Assembly: GCA_002733605.1 (NCBI GenBank)
Contig: NVWK01000011.1
Location: 1-64,000 of the forward strand
From: Robiginitomaculum sp.
GTDB lineage: Bacteria; Pseudomonadota; Alphaproteobacteria; Caulobacterales; Maricaulaceae
Direction of reading: 5' to 3'
Length of the DNA stretch: 64,000 bases
Shown here: positions 43,879-53,075 of the stretch, piece after piece
Numbering within the stretch: the first letter of the stretch is position 1
Layout of the letters: every line of letters begins with the position of its first letter
Made by a program: the position numbers and the translations under genes
The notes under the pieces: generated by a model
Databases searched by the model: none
The model's input: only the letters and a program-made list of their open reading frames with translations
Told to the model about the DNA's origin: nothing

Positions 43879-44583
43879 ATGCCGGAAACCCCTTCTGAAA
43901 CGCACCTTGATATCCGTATCATCCCCGTTACGCCCTTTGCCCAGAACTGTAGCTTGCTCTGGGATACGAAAACCATGAAAGGCGTTTTGGTTGATCCGGG
44001 GGGCGAGGCCGAAAAAATCCTGCACGGGGTTGAAAAATACGGGGTGAGCATAGAGGCAGTTTGGCTTACCCACGGGCATCTGGATCACGCAGGCGGGGCG
44101 GAAGACATCAAGAAAGCACTCGGCGTGCCGATCATTGGCCCACACAAGGATGACCAGTTCTGGATGGACCAGATTAGCGAAGACTGGGCAAAATACGGGC
44201 AAGAGGGCATGGGGCGTAATTGTACGCCTGACCGCTACCTTGAAGACGGGGAAGAGCTGGAACTGGCAGGGGTGAAATTTGGTGTCGCCCACTGCCCCGG
44301 TCATACGCCGGGCCATGTGGTGATTTATAATAAAGATATGAAGATCGCCTTTGTCGGAGATGTTTTGTTCAAAGGCTCTGTTGGGCGCACAGATTTTCCC
44401 AAAAGCAACCCACAACAGCTCATCGACAGTATTACCAAAAAGCTCTGGCCTTTGGGCAATGATATGCGCTTCATTCCCGGTCATGGCCCGATGGGTACAT
44501 TTGGCGAAGAACGCCAGAGCAATCCCTTTGTAGGGGATCATGTGGTCGGAGAAGGTAAAGGCCGTTCAAGCGGGATTATGTAA
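43879..44583 (+). CDS. MBL-fold metallo-hydrolase (glyoxalase II-like)
   Basis: 234 residues from ATG 43879 with AGGA upstream; an earlier start at 43831 adds a basic stretch with no similarity. The zinc motif THGHLDHAGG (about residues 60-69) is followed by a metal His in CPGHTPGHVV, the bridging Asp in FVGDVLFKGSVGRTD and the late His in FIPGHGPMG. This is the YcbL-type small glyoxalase II group, which hydrolyses thioesters such as lactoylglutathione. Coupled to the next gene by a TAATG overlap. Confidence 0.92.
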   Translation: MPETPSETHLDIRIIPVTPFAQNCSLLWDTKTMKGVLVDPGGEAEKILHGVEKYGVSIEAVWLTHGHLDHAGGAEDIKKALGVPIIGPHKDDQFWMDQISEDWAKYGQEGMGRNCTPDRYLEDGEELELAGVKFGVAHCPGHTPGHVVIYNKDMKIAFVGDVLFKGSVGRTDFPKSNPQQLIDSITKKLWPLGNDMRFIPGHGPMGTFGEERQSNPFVGDHVVGEGKGRSSGIM

Positions 44584-45137
44584 TGGGCAAAGTATTCGAG
44601 AAACTGGACGACAAACTGATCGCATTTATCAAGGCGCAGAAACTGTTTTTCGTTGCCACGGCGCCGATGATGGCAGACGGGCATGTGAATATGTCGCCCA
44701 AGGGCTATGACAGTTTTGCCATTATTGACGCACATACGGTGGCTTATCTCGATCTTGGCGGGTCGGGGATCGAGACGTTGGCGCATTTGAAAGACAATGG
44801 CCGCATCACCATTATGTTTTGCGCATTTGAGGGCAAAGCCAATATTTTACGCCTGTATGGGCAAGGCAAGGCTGTCAGTTTTGGCGAAGAGGGATTTGAG
44901 GAGCTTTGCGCCTTGTTCCCGCCTGAACCGCGCGTGCGGTCCGTCATCAAGATCAACATTACCCGTATCGCCGATAGCTGTGGCTGGGGTGTTCCGTTTT
45001 ATGAATTTAAAGGGGAACGTGACCAGTTGCGGCGCGCCCATATGGGCCGGGGCACACGCGAAGAATGGGAAACCCGCCGACTTGAACGCAACGTAGAAAG
45101 TATTGACGGGCTCGAAGGACTTGTGCCGCCCAAATAA
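44583..45137 (+). CDS. Pyridoxamine 5-phosphate oxidase-like FMN protein
   Basis: 184 residues with the split-barrel FMN-binding fold. Motifs: FFVATAPMMADGHVNMSPKGYDSF near the N-terminus, AYLDLGGSGIETLAHLKDNGRITIMFCAFEG (Gly-rich beta hairpin), and a basic C-terminal helix (TREEWETRRLERN). Function within the family is variable (FMN, F420 or heme binding). In operon with the MBL-fold hydrolase. Confidence 0.86.
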   Translation: MGKVFEKLDDKLIAFIKAQKLFFVATAPMMADGHVNMSPKGYDSFAIIDAHTVAYLDLGGSGIETLAHLKDNGRITIMFCAFEGKANILRLYGQGKAVSFGEEGFEELCALFPPEPRVRSVIKINITRIADSCGWGVPFYEFKGERDQLRRAHMGRGTREEWETRRLERNVESIDGLEGLVPPK

Positions 45138-45140
45138 AAA

Positions 45141-45185
45141 CCCGCCTTATAACACCCTTGCATGGTCGAGGTGTGTATAGGCGGG
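45141..45185. terminator. Bidirectional terminator between the PNPOx-like gene and etfA
   Basis: A long, nearly perfect stem: CCCGCCTTATAACACC (45141-45156) against GGTGTGTATAGGCGGG (45170-45185). Reading the minus strand, the stem is followed by TTTTTATTTG, giving a good T-run for etfA; the plus-strand tail is weaker. It separates two convergent operons. Confidence 0.8.
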
Positions 45186-45210
45186 CTTAAGTGTTGTTTT
45201 TTGTTTCGGG

Positions 45211-46152
45211 TTAGTACCCGGCTTTTGTCAATTCTGCTTCGAGTTCCGGCACAGCCGTAAACAGATCAGCCACCCAGCCATAATCGGCGATTTGGAAGAT
45301 GGGAGCGTCTTCGTCTTTGTTAATGGCGACGATGATCTTTGAATCTTTCATACCGGCCAAATGCTGGATCGCACCGGAAATACCCACGGCGATATAAAGT
45401 TCAGGAGCCACCACTTTACCAGTTTGGCCAACTTGATAATCATTGGGCACAAAGCCTGCATCGACAGCCGCGCGTGAGGCACCGACAGCGGCCCCAAGTT
45501 GGTCTGCAACCTTCTCGATAATGGCGAAGTTCTCACCACTGCCCATGCCGCGGCCACCAGAGATAACAATCTTGGCCGCCGTCAATTCAGGACGATCAGA
45601 TTTAGAAAGCTCTTCGCTCACAAATTTGGATTTAAGCGCACCGCTCGGGCCAGCAAGGGTCTCGACAGATGCGTTCCCGCCTTCTTCTGCAGCCGCAAAT
45701 GCGGTCGGGCGGACAGTGACGACTTTTTTACCGTCGGACGACTTTACCGTAGCCATAGCATTACCCGCATAGATCGGACGCACGAATGTGTCCGCAGATT
45801 CTACGCCCGTAATCGAGCTGATCTGCATGACATCAAGCTTGGCAGCAATGCGCGGCATGAAGTTTTTACCAGTTGTGGTGTCCGGTGCCAGCACAGCGTC
45901 ATAATTGTCCATCAAAGGCACGATTACTTCCTGCATAGCTTCCGCCAATTGACGTTTTAGGGAGGCATGGTCACAGGCGAGGACTTTGCGCACCCCTGCG
46001 ATTTTTGCGGCTTGGTCTGCAACGCTTTTCGCGCCTTCACCCGCGACAAGAATGTCGACGTCCCCACCCATTGCAAGGGCGGCTGTGACGGTTTTATGCG
46101 TTGCGTCTTTGAGAGTTTTGTTATCATGTTCTGCTACAACTAGAATGGCCAT
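45211..46152 (-). CDS. etfA: Electron transfer flavoprotein alpha subunit
   Basis: 313 residues. FAD-binding C-terminal domain with the conserved [15 protein letters not shown] segment ([19 protein letters not shown]), [43 protein letters not shown] and [10 protein letters not shown]. Takes electrons from the acyl-CoA dehydrogenases encoded in this window and passes them to ETF-ubiquinone oxidoreductase. Starts at 46152 in a TAATG overlap with etfB. Confidence 0.97.
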   Translation of the reverse strand: MAILVVAEHDNKTLKDATHKTVTAALAMGGDVDILVAGEGAKSVADQAAKIAGVRKVLACDHASLKRQLAEAMQEVIVPLMDNYDAVLAPDTTTGKNFMPRIAAKLDVMQISSITGVESADTFVRPIYAGNAMATVKSSDGKKVVTVRPTAFAAAEEGGNASVETLAGPSGALKSKFVSEELSKSDRPELTAAKIVISGGRGMGSGENFAIIEKVADQLGAAVGASRAAVDAGFVPNDYQVGQTGKVVAPELYIAVGISGAIQHLAGMKDSKIIVAINKDEDAPIFQIADYGWVADLFTAVPELEAELTKAGY

Positions 46153-46898
46153 TAGATCACTCCCTCATCTTTAAGTTTCGCAACAAGTTCGGCGGCGTCT
46201 GCGACTTTCACACCGGCTGTACGGCCCGCAGGCTCGGCCACTTTCACAGTGGTCAGGCGCGGGGTAATATCGACGTCGTAATCTTCAGGCGTTTTCGCCT
46301 CAATCGTCTTGCGCTTGGCTTTCATGATATTTGGCAGAGAGGCATAACGTGGCTCGTTCAAGCGTAAATCTGTCGTTACGATTGCAGGAAGTGAAACTTT
46401 CACAGTCTGAATACCGCCGTCAACTTCGCGGCCAACCGTCAGGCTGTCCCCGTCTTTGACCATAGTGTTGGCAAAGGTCGCTTGTGGCCAATCGAGCAGA
46501 GCGCCCAGCATTTGACCGGTCTGGTTGCTATCATCATCAATCGCCTGCTTGCCCAAAATAACCAGATCAGGGCTTTCGCCTTCAACAATGGCTTTCAGGA
46601 TTTTGGCAACCGCCAGAGGTTCGACCTCGGCGTCGGTTTTGACATGGATACCGCGATCAATGCCCATGGCCAGAGCCGTACGGATGGTCTCTTGCGCTTT
46701 ATCGGGGCCGATAGACACAACGATGGTCTCGGTCGCTTCGCCCGCTTCTTGCATGCGCACGGCCTGCTCGACCGAGATTTCATCAAACGGGTTCATGGAC
46801 ATTTTAACATTGGCCAGATCAACACCGGATTGGTCGGATTTGACTCTGACTTTAACATTGTAATCAAGCACGCGCTTGACCGGAACGAGGACTTTCAT
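46152..46898 (-). CDS. etfB: Electron transfer flavoprotein beta subunit
   Basis: 248 residues. Begins [19 protein letters not shown]; family signature [31 protein letters not shown] binds AMP. A good AGGAG precedes the ATG. An inverted repeat lies in the upstream region. First gene of the etfBA operon. No fad palindrome of the LiuR type is seen here. Confidence 0.97.
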   Translation of the reverse strand: MKVLVPVKRVLDYNVKVRVKSDQSGVDLANVKMSMNPFDEISVEQAVRMQEAGEATETIVVSIGPDKAQETIRTALAMGIDRGIHVKTDAEVEPLAVAKILKAIVEGESPDLVILGKQAIDDDSNQTGQMLGALLDWPQATFANTMVKDGDSLTVGREVDGGIQTVKVSLPAIVTTDLRLNEPRYASLPNIMKAKRKTIEAKTPEDYDVDITPRLTTVKVAEPAGRTAGVKVADAAELVAKLKDEGVI

Positions 46899-46972
46899 GA
46901 GAACTCCTAAATTACTGCTCGGGGTTAATATTCACTTAGTTTCATATGCTCTAAAAATGACGATGGGGCAAG

Positions 46973-46988
46973 TCCGGTTAGAACCGGA
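46973..46988. promoter_or_regulatory. Inverted repeat upstream of etfBA
   Basis: TCCGGTT and AACCGGA flank a two-base centre (AG), 75 bases before the etfB start. No T-run follows, so it may be an operator. It also lies 34 bases beyond the end of the adenosyltransferase gene. Confidence 0.4.
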
Positions 46989-47022
46989 ATTCTAATTATT
47001 TGCCTTATTTTTACCAATAGAT

Positions 47023-47586
47023 TTATCGGCTGCCGCCAGGAACCCATTTGACATCGGTTTCCCCCTGAGCATTGCACCAACGGGCCGCGACAAACAGGAA
47101 ATCGGAAAGCCGGTTTGCGTATTTCAAAGCCAACGGGTTGATCTGTTCCTCGCGGGCCATAGAGGTAATCTCGCGCTCGGCCCGTCGGGTAATGGCGCGC
47201 GCCAGATGCAAATAGGCGGCAGGGGCGCTGCCGCCGGGCAAGATGAAACTGTCCAAAGCGGATAAATCCGCATTTAACCCGTCCAGTTCCCGCTCCAGAC
47301 GGTCGATCTGGCTCTGGACAATGCGCAGGGCCTTACTGTCATCCTCCAGTGTCGGCGTAGAGAGATCAGCCCCCAGATCAAACATGTCGTTTTGAATGCG
47401 TTCCAGCATGTGGTCGAGCGCGATATTGTCTACATGCAGACGGGCCACGCCCAGCGCCGAATTGGCTTCGTCGATTTCCCCGTAGGCACGAACTCGAAAA
47501 CAATCTTTCCCCACACGTGACCCATCGGCCAATCCAGTTGTCCCGTCATCACCTGTGCGCGTGTATATTTTGTTCAGCTTGACCAA
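47023..47586 (-). CDS. Cob(I)yrinic acid a,c-diamide adenosyltransferase, PduO type
   Basis: Transfers the adenosyl group of ATP to cob(I)alamin; makes coenzyme B12. 187 residues. Conserved N-terminal TRTGDDGTTGLADGSRVGKD and the loop RVRAYGEIDEANSALGVAR bind ATP; the C-terminal helix holds RLSDFLFVAARW. The start is TTG at 47586, two bases after the stop of the HIG1-like gene; no in-frame ATG precedes the conserved N-terminus. Confidence 0.94.
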   Translation of the reverse strand: MVKLNKIYTRTGDDGTTGLADGSRVGKDCFRVRAYGEIDEANSALGVARLHVDNIALDHMLERIQNDMFDLGADLSTPTLEDDSKALRIVQSQIDRLERELDGLNADLSALDSFILPGGSAPAAYLHLARAITRRAEREITSMAREEQINPLALKYANRLSDFLFVAARWCNAQGETDVKWVPGGSR

Positions 47587-47588
47587 AA

Positions 47589-47789
47589 CTATGTGCCGGT
47601 CTTTGATTTCAGATACATGGACAGGGCTAGAATGCCCACGGCCACGGCCTGGGCGACGACCCGAAGCCGCATCAATTTATTGGATTTAAGTTGGGAGGCT
47701 GTATCGGTTTTTCCGATGTGCAACACACCCATAACCAATGTCCCGAACACGGTCAGCAATGCCAGTCCCATGAGAATGTTTAATACCAT
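47589..47789 (-). CDS. HIG1-domain/twin transmembrane protein
   Basis: 66 residues: two membrane helices (about 3-24 and 43-61) separated by a basic loop GKTDTASQLKSNKLMRLRVVAQ. The LMRLRV.AQ motif fits the HIG1 domain, whose mitochondrial members associate with respiratory complexes. AGAGG near the start. Sits just upstream of the adenosyltransferase and may be co-transcribed. Confidence 0.82.
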   Translation of the reverse strand: MVLNILMGLALLTVFGTLVMGVLHIGKTDTASQLKSNKLMRLRVVAQAVAVGILALSMYLKSKTGT

Positions 47790-47865
47790 AATCGTGTCCT
47801 CTTTTAGAGGTTCTTTATAGCGGGGTTTTGGGAGGTGTCCAGAATCTATCCTGATCTATCTTTAC

Positions 47866-49470
47866 CTATTCGGGCGTTCTCTGCGCATCCGATTTAATCA
47901 TGTCTGCCGCTTTTTCGGCGATCATGATGGTCGGGGCGTTGGTATTGCCCGAATTAAGCTGCGGCATGATGGAGGCATCAACGACACGCAGGCCCTTAAG
48001 CCCGTGCACTTTCAAATCCGTACCGACCACGGCCATTTTATCCGTGCCCATTTTGCAGGTGCCTACCGGATGATAGACCGTGTCCGCGCGGTTTCTGATC
48101 TCTTCACGCCAGTCTTCGTCCGTGACCATGCCTTGGGTATACAACCGTTCACCGCGAATACTGTCAAAGGCGGGGGATTCCAGCATCCGCTCCATCAGAC
48201 GCACCCCTTTCAACATCACGTCCATATCCGCGTCGTCATTTAAAAACCCCGGATCGATCAACGGATCGTCAAACGGATCGGCACTGGCCAACCCGACATG
48301 GCCGCGTGATTTCGGGCGCAGGACACAAACATGACAGCTATAGCCATGGCCTTTGTGAACAATGCGGCCATGATCATCGACCAAGGTGACCAGAAAATGC
48401 ATTTGTAAATCGGGTACCTTTATATCGGGATCCGAGCGGTAAAACCCGCCGACCTCGGCAATATTGGTGGTGAACATGCCGGTTTTCTTGGTGGCGTATT
48501 CAAACAAGCCTTTTATGACCTTCATCCAGCCAATAAAAGAACGCCCGATCGCGTCCGTATTATCGGTCTTGTAGGACATGATATAATCGAGATGATCATG
48601 CAGGTTTTTGCCCACGCCCGGCAATTCGTGCACACAGTCAATGCCGTGCGCAGCCAGTTCGTCTTTGGCCCCGATCCCTGACAGCAACAATATGTGCGGC
48701 GAGCCGAATGCGCCAGCGCTTAGCAAGATTTCGCGGTTGGCGGTAACTGTGTGTTCGGTCTTTTTGACTTTATATGTGACGCTTGTCGCCTTGTTGTTTT
48801 CAACATTGATCTTCAGCACATGGGCGTCGGTAATCACGCTTAAATTTCGGCGGGCCAAGTTCGGAGTCAGATAGGCTTTGGCGGCTGAGCATCTTTGACC
48901 ACCCTTCTGGGTCACTTCATAGCGGCCCGTGCCTTCGAATTGTGCGCCGTTAAAATCGGATGTTTTTGGCAATTGCAATTGATCGGACGCTTCCAGAAAA
49001 TGCTCGGCAATCGGATTTGGAGAGCGTAAGGCCATGACATTAAGCGGGCCACCCTGCCCGTGGAATGCGTCCGCGCCAGCCTCATGATGCTCGGATTTTT
49101 TGAAATAGGGCAAGACATCGTCCCAGCCCCAGCCCTTTGCGCCCATTTTCTCCCAATTATCATAGTCGGAACGATGGCCACGAATATAAATCATCGCATT
49201 GATCGAAGACGAGCCGCCAAGGGTTCGCCCGCGTGGCTGATAACCTCTGCGCCCGTTTAGCCCTTTTTGCGGCACGGTATTAAAGGCCCAATTGACTTTG
49301 TGCTTTTCACCCAGTTCCGCAAACCCAAGCGGCATATGGATAAGGGGGCTTGTGTCCTTCGGGCCTGCCTCCAGCAAACAGACGCTGACATCCGGGTCTT
49401 CGCTCAACCGCGCCGCCAAAGTACATCCAGCCGACCCACCCCCAATAATCACATAATCATAGCTATGCAT
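47866..49470 (-). CDS. GMC family FAD-dependent alcohol/choline dehydrogenase
   Basis: 534 residues from ATG 49470. FAD-binding GGGSAGCTLAARLSEDP near the N-terminus, the GMC signatures GRTLGGSSSINAMIYIRG (about 80-97) and LLSAGAFGSPHILLLSGIG (about 250-270), and the C-terminal active-site region TVYHPVGTCKMG and NSGNTNAPTIMIAEKAADM. This is the membrane-peripheral AlkJ/BetA-like subgroup. The next gene upstream encodes an aldehyde dehydrogenase that could use its product. The ATG is immediately preceded by copy 1 of the 41-base repeat. Confidence 0.93.
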   Translation of the reverse strand: MHSYDYVIIGGGSAGCTLAARLSEDPDVSVCLLEAGPKDTSPLIHMPLGFAELGEKHKVNWAFNTVPQKGLNGRRGYQPRGRTLGGSSSINAMIYIRGHRSDYDNWEKMGAKGWGWDDVLPYFKKSEHHEAGADAFHGQGGPLNVMALRSPNPIAEHFLEASDQLQLPKTSDFNGAQFEGTGRYEVTQKGGQRCSAAKAYLTPNLARRNLSVITDAHVLKINVENNKATSVTYKVKKTEHTVTANREILLSAGAFGSPHILLLSGIGAKDELAAHGIDCVHELPGVGKNLHDHLDYIMSYKTDNTDAIGRSFIGWMKVIKGLFEYATKKTGMFTTNIAEVGGFYRSDPDIKVPDLQMHFLVTLVDDHGRIVHKGHGYSCHVCVLRPKSRGHVGLASADPFDDPLIDPGFLNDDADMDVMLKGVRLMERMLESPAFDSIRGERLYTQGMVTDEDWREEIRNRADTVYHPVGTCKMGTDKMAVVGTDLKVHGLKGLRVVDASIMPQLNSGNTNAPTIMIAEKAADMIKSDAQRTPE

Positions 49471-49471
49471 A

Positions 49472-49512
49472 ATACATTCCCGGTCGCGCTCACGCGCTCC
49501 TCGCCTCTTGTT
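49472..49512. repeat. 41-base direct repeat, copy 1
   Basis: Identical to the copy at 49555-49595. On the minus strand it runs up to one base before the GMC start codon, so its end (ACCGGGAATGTAT) could serve as part of the leader. Its middle, GCGCGTGAGCGCG, is itself palindromic. Confidence 0.92.
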
Positions 49513-49554
49513 ACATTCCCATTTTCTTAAGCCCCGCGCAGGCGGAGGCTCTTT

Positions 49555-49595
49555 ATACATTCCCGGTCGCGCTCACGCGCTCCTCGCCTCTTGTT
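49555..49595. repeat. 41-base direct repeat, copy 2
   Basis: Identical to copy 1 (83-base period). One end touches the stop codon of the aldehyde dehydrogenase gene. The 42-base spacer between copies contains another ACATTCCC and a GC-rich hairpin-like stretch (GCCCCGCGCAGGCGGAGGC). Confidence 0.92.
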
Positions 49596-51016
49596 TAAAA
49601 AAACTTCTTAAGCGTCTTCAGAAGCTTATCTGTTTTGATCGTATAGGGCGGGTAGAGCATTTTTGCGGAACTGAACTTGCTTTGATGGAAAACGGCGCGG
49701 GCGTGGGAAAAGGTCTGGAAACCGTATTCCCCGTGATAAGCGCCCATGCCGGATGAGCCTACACCACCAAAGGGCAGGTTTTCCTGCGCGACATGAGTCA
49801 CAGTCTCGTTGATAGCCACACCGCCAGAGAGCGTGCCGTCCAGAACTTTTTCGCGGTTTTGGACATTGTTTCCAAACCAGTACAGGGCCAAAGGTCTGTC
49901 ATCTTTGGCCACATGGGCAATGGCGGCTTCGGGGGTTTCGGCGCTTAAGATCGGGAGAAGCGGGCCGAAGATTTCCTCTTGCATCACCCGCATATCCGGT
50001 GTCGCGCCCAGAATGACCGACAGCGGGATTTTACGGCTGGCGGCAAGAGCGTTGTCAGAATCTGAACCTGCCTGCATGATATTTGCACCTTTGGTACGGG
50101 CGTCGTCCAGCAAATCCATCTGGCGCTGATACTGGCGGTCAGAAACAATGCTGGTGTAATCGGGATTGTCCGCGATGGTCGGATATAATTCTTCGGCAGA
50201 GCTAATCATTTTATCAGCGAAAACCTGAATGTCTTTTTGGGCCATTAGGATATAATCAGGGGCGACGCAGGTTTGACCGGCATTCATGGTTTTGCCAACC
50301 GATATCCGTTTTGCTGCCACGCCAAGATCGGCGCTTGGGTCGATAATCACGGGTGATTTCCCGCCCAGTTCCAATGTCACCGGCGTCAGGTTTTTGGCGG
50401 CCGCTTGGGCAACGATTTTCCCGACCATGGTCGAACCGGTAAAGAAGATGTGATGAAACGGTAATTCGGAGAACGCACTGGCAACCTTGACGCCGCCGAG
50501 CGCCACATAGACCGTCTCGTCATCATATAATTCTGCCAGCATGTCTTTGAGGAGGGCGGAGGTGTTGGGGGTGTGCTCGGATGGTTTAAGCATGACGCGA
50601 TTACCGGCGGCGAGCGCTGCAACGAGCGGCACAATCGCCAGTTGGAACGGATAATTCCACGGGCTGATAATGCCAACCACGCCCAAAGGCTGGTAGCGAA
50701 TTTCGCTGCGGGCCGGTTTGAAATGCATGGCGGTGGCGACTTTTTTGGGCTTCATCCATTTTTTCAAATGTTTAAGCGTGTGCTTCAAATCGCTTTTGGA
50801 CATGAAGGTTTCTGCGATGACGGTTTCGTGCGAGGAACGACCACCCAATTCGCCAGAGGCAAAATCGCTCGAGATGGCGGCAACAATCCTGTCTTCCCAA
50901 ACATCAATGGCCGCAAGCAATTTCTTCAAATTCGCCACACGCTGCGCATAGTCCGGCGCGCCGCCTTGAGTGTACGCCTTTAGCTGGGCTTCAAATTTTT
51001 TCGATAATTTTGACAT
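49595..51016 (-). CDS. Aldehyde dehydrogenase (coniferyl-aldehyde type)
   Basis: 473 residues from ATG 51016, with GAGG upstream; an earlier start at 51037 is unlikely. NAD enzyme that oxidises an aldehyde to the acid. Motifs: SPWNYPFQLAIVPLVAALAA, LKPSEHTPNTSALL, FFTGSTMVGKIVA, TLELGGKSPVIID with catalytic Glu, and MNAGQTCVAPDYIL with catalytic Cys. The C-terminus, FGGVGSSGMGAYHGEYGFQTFS, fits the CalB-type subgroup. Likely follows the GMC oxidoreductase in a two-step alcohol oxidation. Confidence 0.94.
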   Translation of the reverse strand: MSKLSKKFEAQLKAYTQGGAPDYAQRVANLKKLLAAIDVWEDRIVAAISSDFASGELGGRSSHETVIAETFMSKSDLKHTLKHLKKWMKPKKVATAMHFKPARSEIRYQPLGVVGIISPWNYPFQLAIVPLVAALAAGNRVMLKPSEHTPNTSALLKDMLAELYDDETVYVALGGVKVASAFSELPFHHIFFTGSTMVGKIVAQAAAKNLTPVTLELGGKSPVIIDPSADLGVAAKRISVGKTMNAGQTCVAPDYILMAQKDIQVFADKMISSAEELYPTIADNPDYTSIVSDRQYQRQMDLLDDARTKGANIMQAGSDSDNALAASRKIPLSVILGATPDMRVMQEEIFGPLLPILSAETPEAAIAHVAKDDRPLALYWFGNNVQNREKVLDGTLSGGVAINETVTHVAQENLPFGGVGSSGMGAYHGEYGFQTFSHARAVFHQSKFSSAKMLYPPYTIKTDKLLKTLKKFF

Positions 51017-51063
51017 AGTGTTTTCCTCATTCCCCATTCTATTTTTTTGGTATTTTTTTGTTG

Positions 51064-52824
51064 TTATTTTTCTTGTTCTACAGGCTTCTTATCACCGTTC
51101 AGCACGACACCCCAGATTTTTATTGTCGGCCAATCCTGTGCAGGTGTGGTGAGCGGGTTAGCATCAAGTACGGTAAAGTCGGCCAGCTTGCCCACTTCAA
51201 TCGAGCCGATCTCGGATTCCAGCCCCATGGCCCATGCAGCGTCCAGTGTAATGGTGCGCAAGGCCTGCTCTGGCGTTAACCGCTCGGACGGGGTCGAGAC
51301 ACCGCCTTGGCGGGTCGAGCGCAATATGTGCACAGATGCCGCAATGAGAGGTGACGGCGGCGCGAGGGGGGCGTCCGAGTGTAATGTGGTCGGGAGACCG
51401 GCGCGGAAGCTCGACGCCAAAGGGGTCATATATTGTACCCGGTCGCCGATGGCGCGTTCATAATCTTCGCCCATATAATGGACATAATGACTGGCGGCAG
51501 AGATACCGATGCCGAGCTGTTTGGCTTTGGCGATATGTTCGGGGCGCATAAGCCCTGCGTGTTCAATGACCAAGCGGCGTCCGGTATCCAACTCAGACTT
51601 TACGGTTTCAAAAGCGTTCAGCGTATTGTCTTGGGCGGCGTCACCATTGGAATGGATACGGATATCCAGACCGGCCTGCCAATAAGGGCGCATGGTGTCT
51701 GCGAGCACATCCGGCCCCGTGACCCAAAGCCCGTGTTCGCCCTTTGACTGGCCACCCGTATAGCCGGGGTCTTGCAGGCGCATGGTTTGCGAATAAAAGG
51801 CGGCGTCCGTGAACAGCTTGATCTGCGGCAGGACCCGTGGCCAGCTCTCAGATGTGTCTGCGACCCGCGACTTAATCTCGTCAATCCGCGTATCGCCAAA
51901 GGCTTTGGCAAAAGCACGGTGTTCGGGCACCAGATAGACACGGGTGTGGAAATCATCCCCGTAAAACGCTTTGTAGTAATTGTCCTCGACCCTCAAACCG
52001 AACAGGCCATAGCCCAGTTCTGCAACACTTGTCACACCCGAGGCGGCCAACATGGTTTCAAACCCGTCAAAGCCGCGCTGGATATCTTGCGGGGCCAAGA
52101 ACAAATGCCCGACATTAGTGAGGAACTTCAATACTGCGTCTTCGTACACACGCCCCGTCGGTTGACCGTCCGCGTCCAGAGGCACGCCTTCAAATTCATC
52201 GGCCCAGCTTGCATCTACATTTGCGTAGGCAAGGGCTTTCGTATTGAGATAAAAATCATGGCCGGAATAATGCCAGATAATCAGAGGGCGGTCTTGTGTA
52301 ATCGCATCCAGATCATGGCGATCCAGTGTTCCGTGTACGAGATTATGGTAGCCATATATGACAAGGGGGGCCTCGCCCGGATGGTCTTGTTCAATCTGCG
52401 CGATACGTTCCAAGAATGCAGGGCGATCGGGCAAGCCTTTGACCACACCTTCTGGGGTTTGCACATCCCACGGCGGCGCAAATGGTTTGGCATACATCAT
52501 GGCCCCCAAGATCATGTGCACATGCGGGTCGATCAAACCCGGCACCAATACTTTGTCGGCAAAACTCTCGTCCCAGTGTGAGTTCCAGTGCGCGTCTGCG
52601 AATTGCTGGTGCATGTCTTCGCGTGTGCCCACAGCCAGAATACGGCCTTCGCGCACGGCGACCGCCTCTGCTGTCGGCGCGTCAGAATTGAGGGTCAGAA
52701 TAGTTTGTGCGCTAAAAATCGTTGTGGCCGGTTGTGCAGCTATGCCCGGGTTGATTTGCGAATCAGTACAGGCAACAAGACTTAACGCCCAAGCGACCCC
52801 TAAACATTTCAACCAATTGCGCAT
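51064..52824 (-). CDS. Lipoprotein amidohydrolase (amidohydrolase 3 family)
   Basis: 586 residues. Signal and lipobox MRNWLKCLGVAWALSLVAC place it on a membrane facing the periplasm. The metal motif DPHVHM (about residue 100) and the later TDAAFYSQTMRL, IHSNGDAAQDN and LHSDAPLAPP complete the amidohydrolase site of the NfdA-like group, which act on amides. The natural substrate is unknown. Faces a TonB-dependent receptor gene across a 251-base gap. Confidence 0.9.
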   Translation of the reverse strand: MRNWLKCLGVAWALSLVACTDSQINPGIAAQPATTIFSAQTILTLNSDAPTAEAVAVREGRILAVGTREDMHQQFADAHWNSHWDESFADKVLVPGLIDPHVHMILGAMMYAKPFAPPWDVQTPEGVVKGLPDRPAFLERIAQIEQDHPGEAPLVIYGYHNLVHGTLDRHDLDAITQDRPLIIWHYSGHDFYLNTKALAYANVDASWADEFEGVPLDADGQPTGRVYEDAVLKFLTNVGHLFLAPQDIQRGFDGFETMLAASGVTSVAELGYGLFGLRVEDNYYKAFYGDDFHTRVYLVPEHRAFAKAFGDTRIDEIKSRVADTSESWPRVLPQIKLFTDAAFYSQTMRLQDPGYTGGQSKGEHGLWVTGPDVLADTMRPYWQAGLDIRIHSNGDAAQDNTLNAFETVKSELDTGRRLVIEHAGLMRPEHIAKAKQLGIGISAASHYVHYMGEDYERAIGDRVQYMTPLASSFRAGLPTTLHSDAPLAPPSPLIAASVHILRSTRQGGVSTPSERLTPEQALRTITLDAAWAMGLESEIGSIEVGKLADFTVLDANPLTTPAQDWPTIKIWGVVLNGDKKPVEQEK

Positions 52825-53075
52825 ACTGCCTCCCGTGCGAAAAAGCCTAGCCTAGATTACCGGACGTCTCAAGTTCATATGAAACACTTTGCATATACTT
52901 TACGAGCGCCAAGCAATGAGATCGCTAACATAAGGCAAAAATGTCACGCAGGCTGATAAATGCGCGCCCGTATACCCGCCATACACCCACGCATGGGTTG
53001 CGGCTTTGATAAATCTCTTTTAGGTAGTGTTGTATAAAGCCAAATAACGGCATCATAAATTGAGGGGGAATACTC
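52825..53075. promoter_or_regulatory. Divergent region, amidohydrolase and TonB receptor
   Basis: 251 bases without a gene. GAGGGGG precedes the receptor ATG. No strong inverted repeat was found here. Confidence 0.35.

Noticed and set aside
43789..44541. 250-codon frame antisense to the MBL-fold gene
   Set aside because: The zinc-binding motif and coupling to the PNPOx-like gene support the plus-strand frame only.
51772..52581. 269-codon frame antisense to the amidohydrolase
   Set aside because: The amidohydrolase metal motifs lie in the other frame; this one has no family features.
52825..53075. A Fur or heme box before the TonB receptor
   Set aside because: No convincing palindrome or known box was found in the gap.
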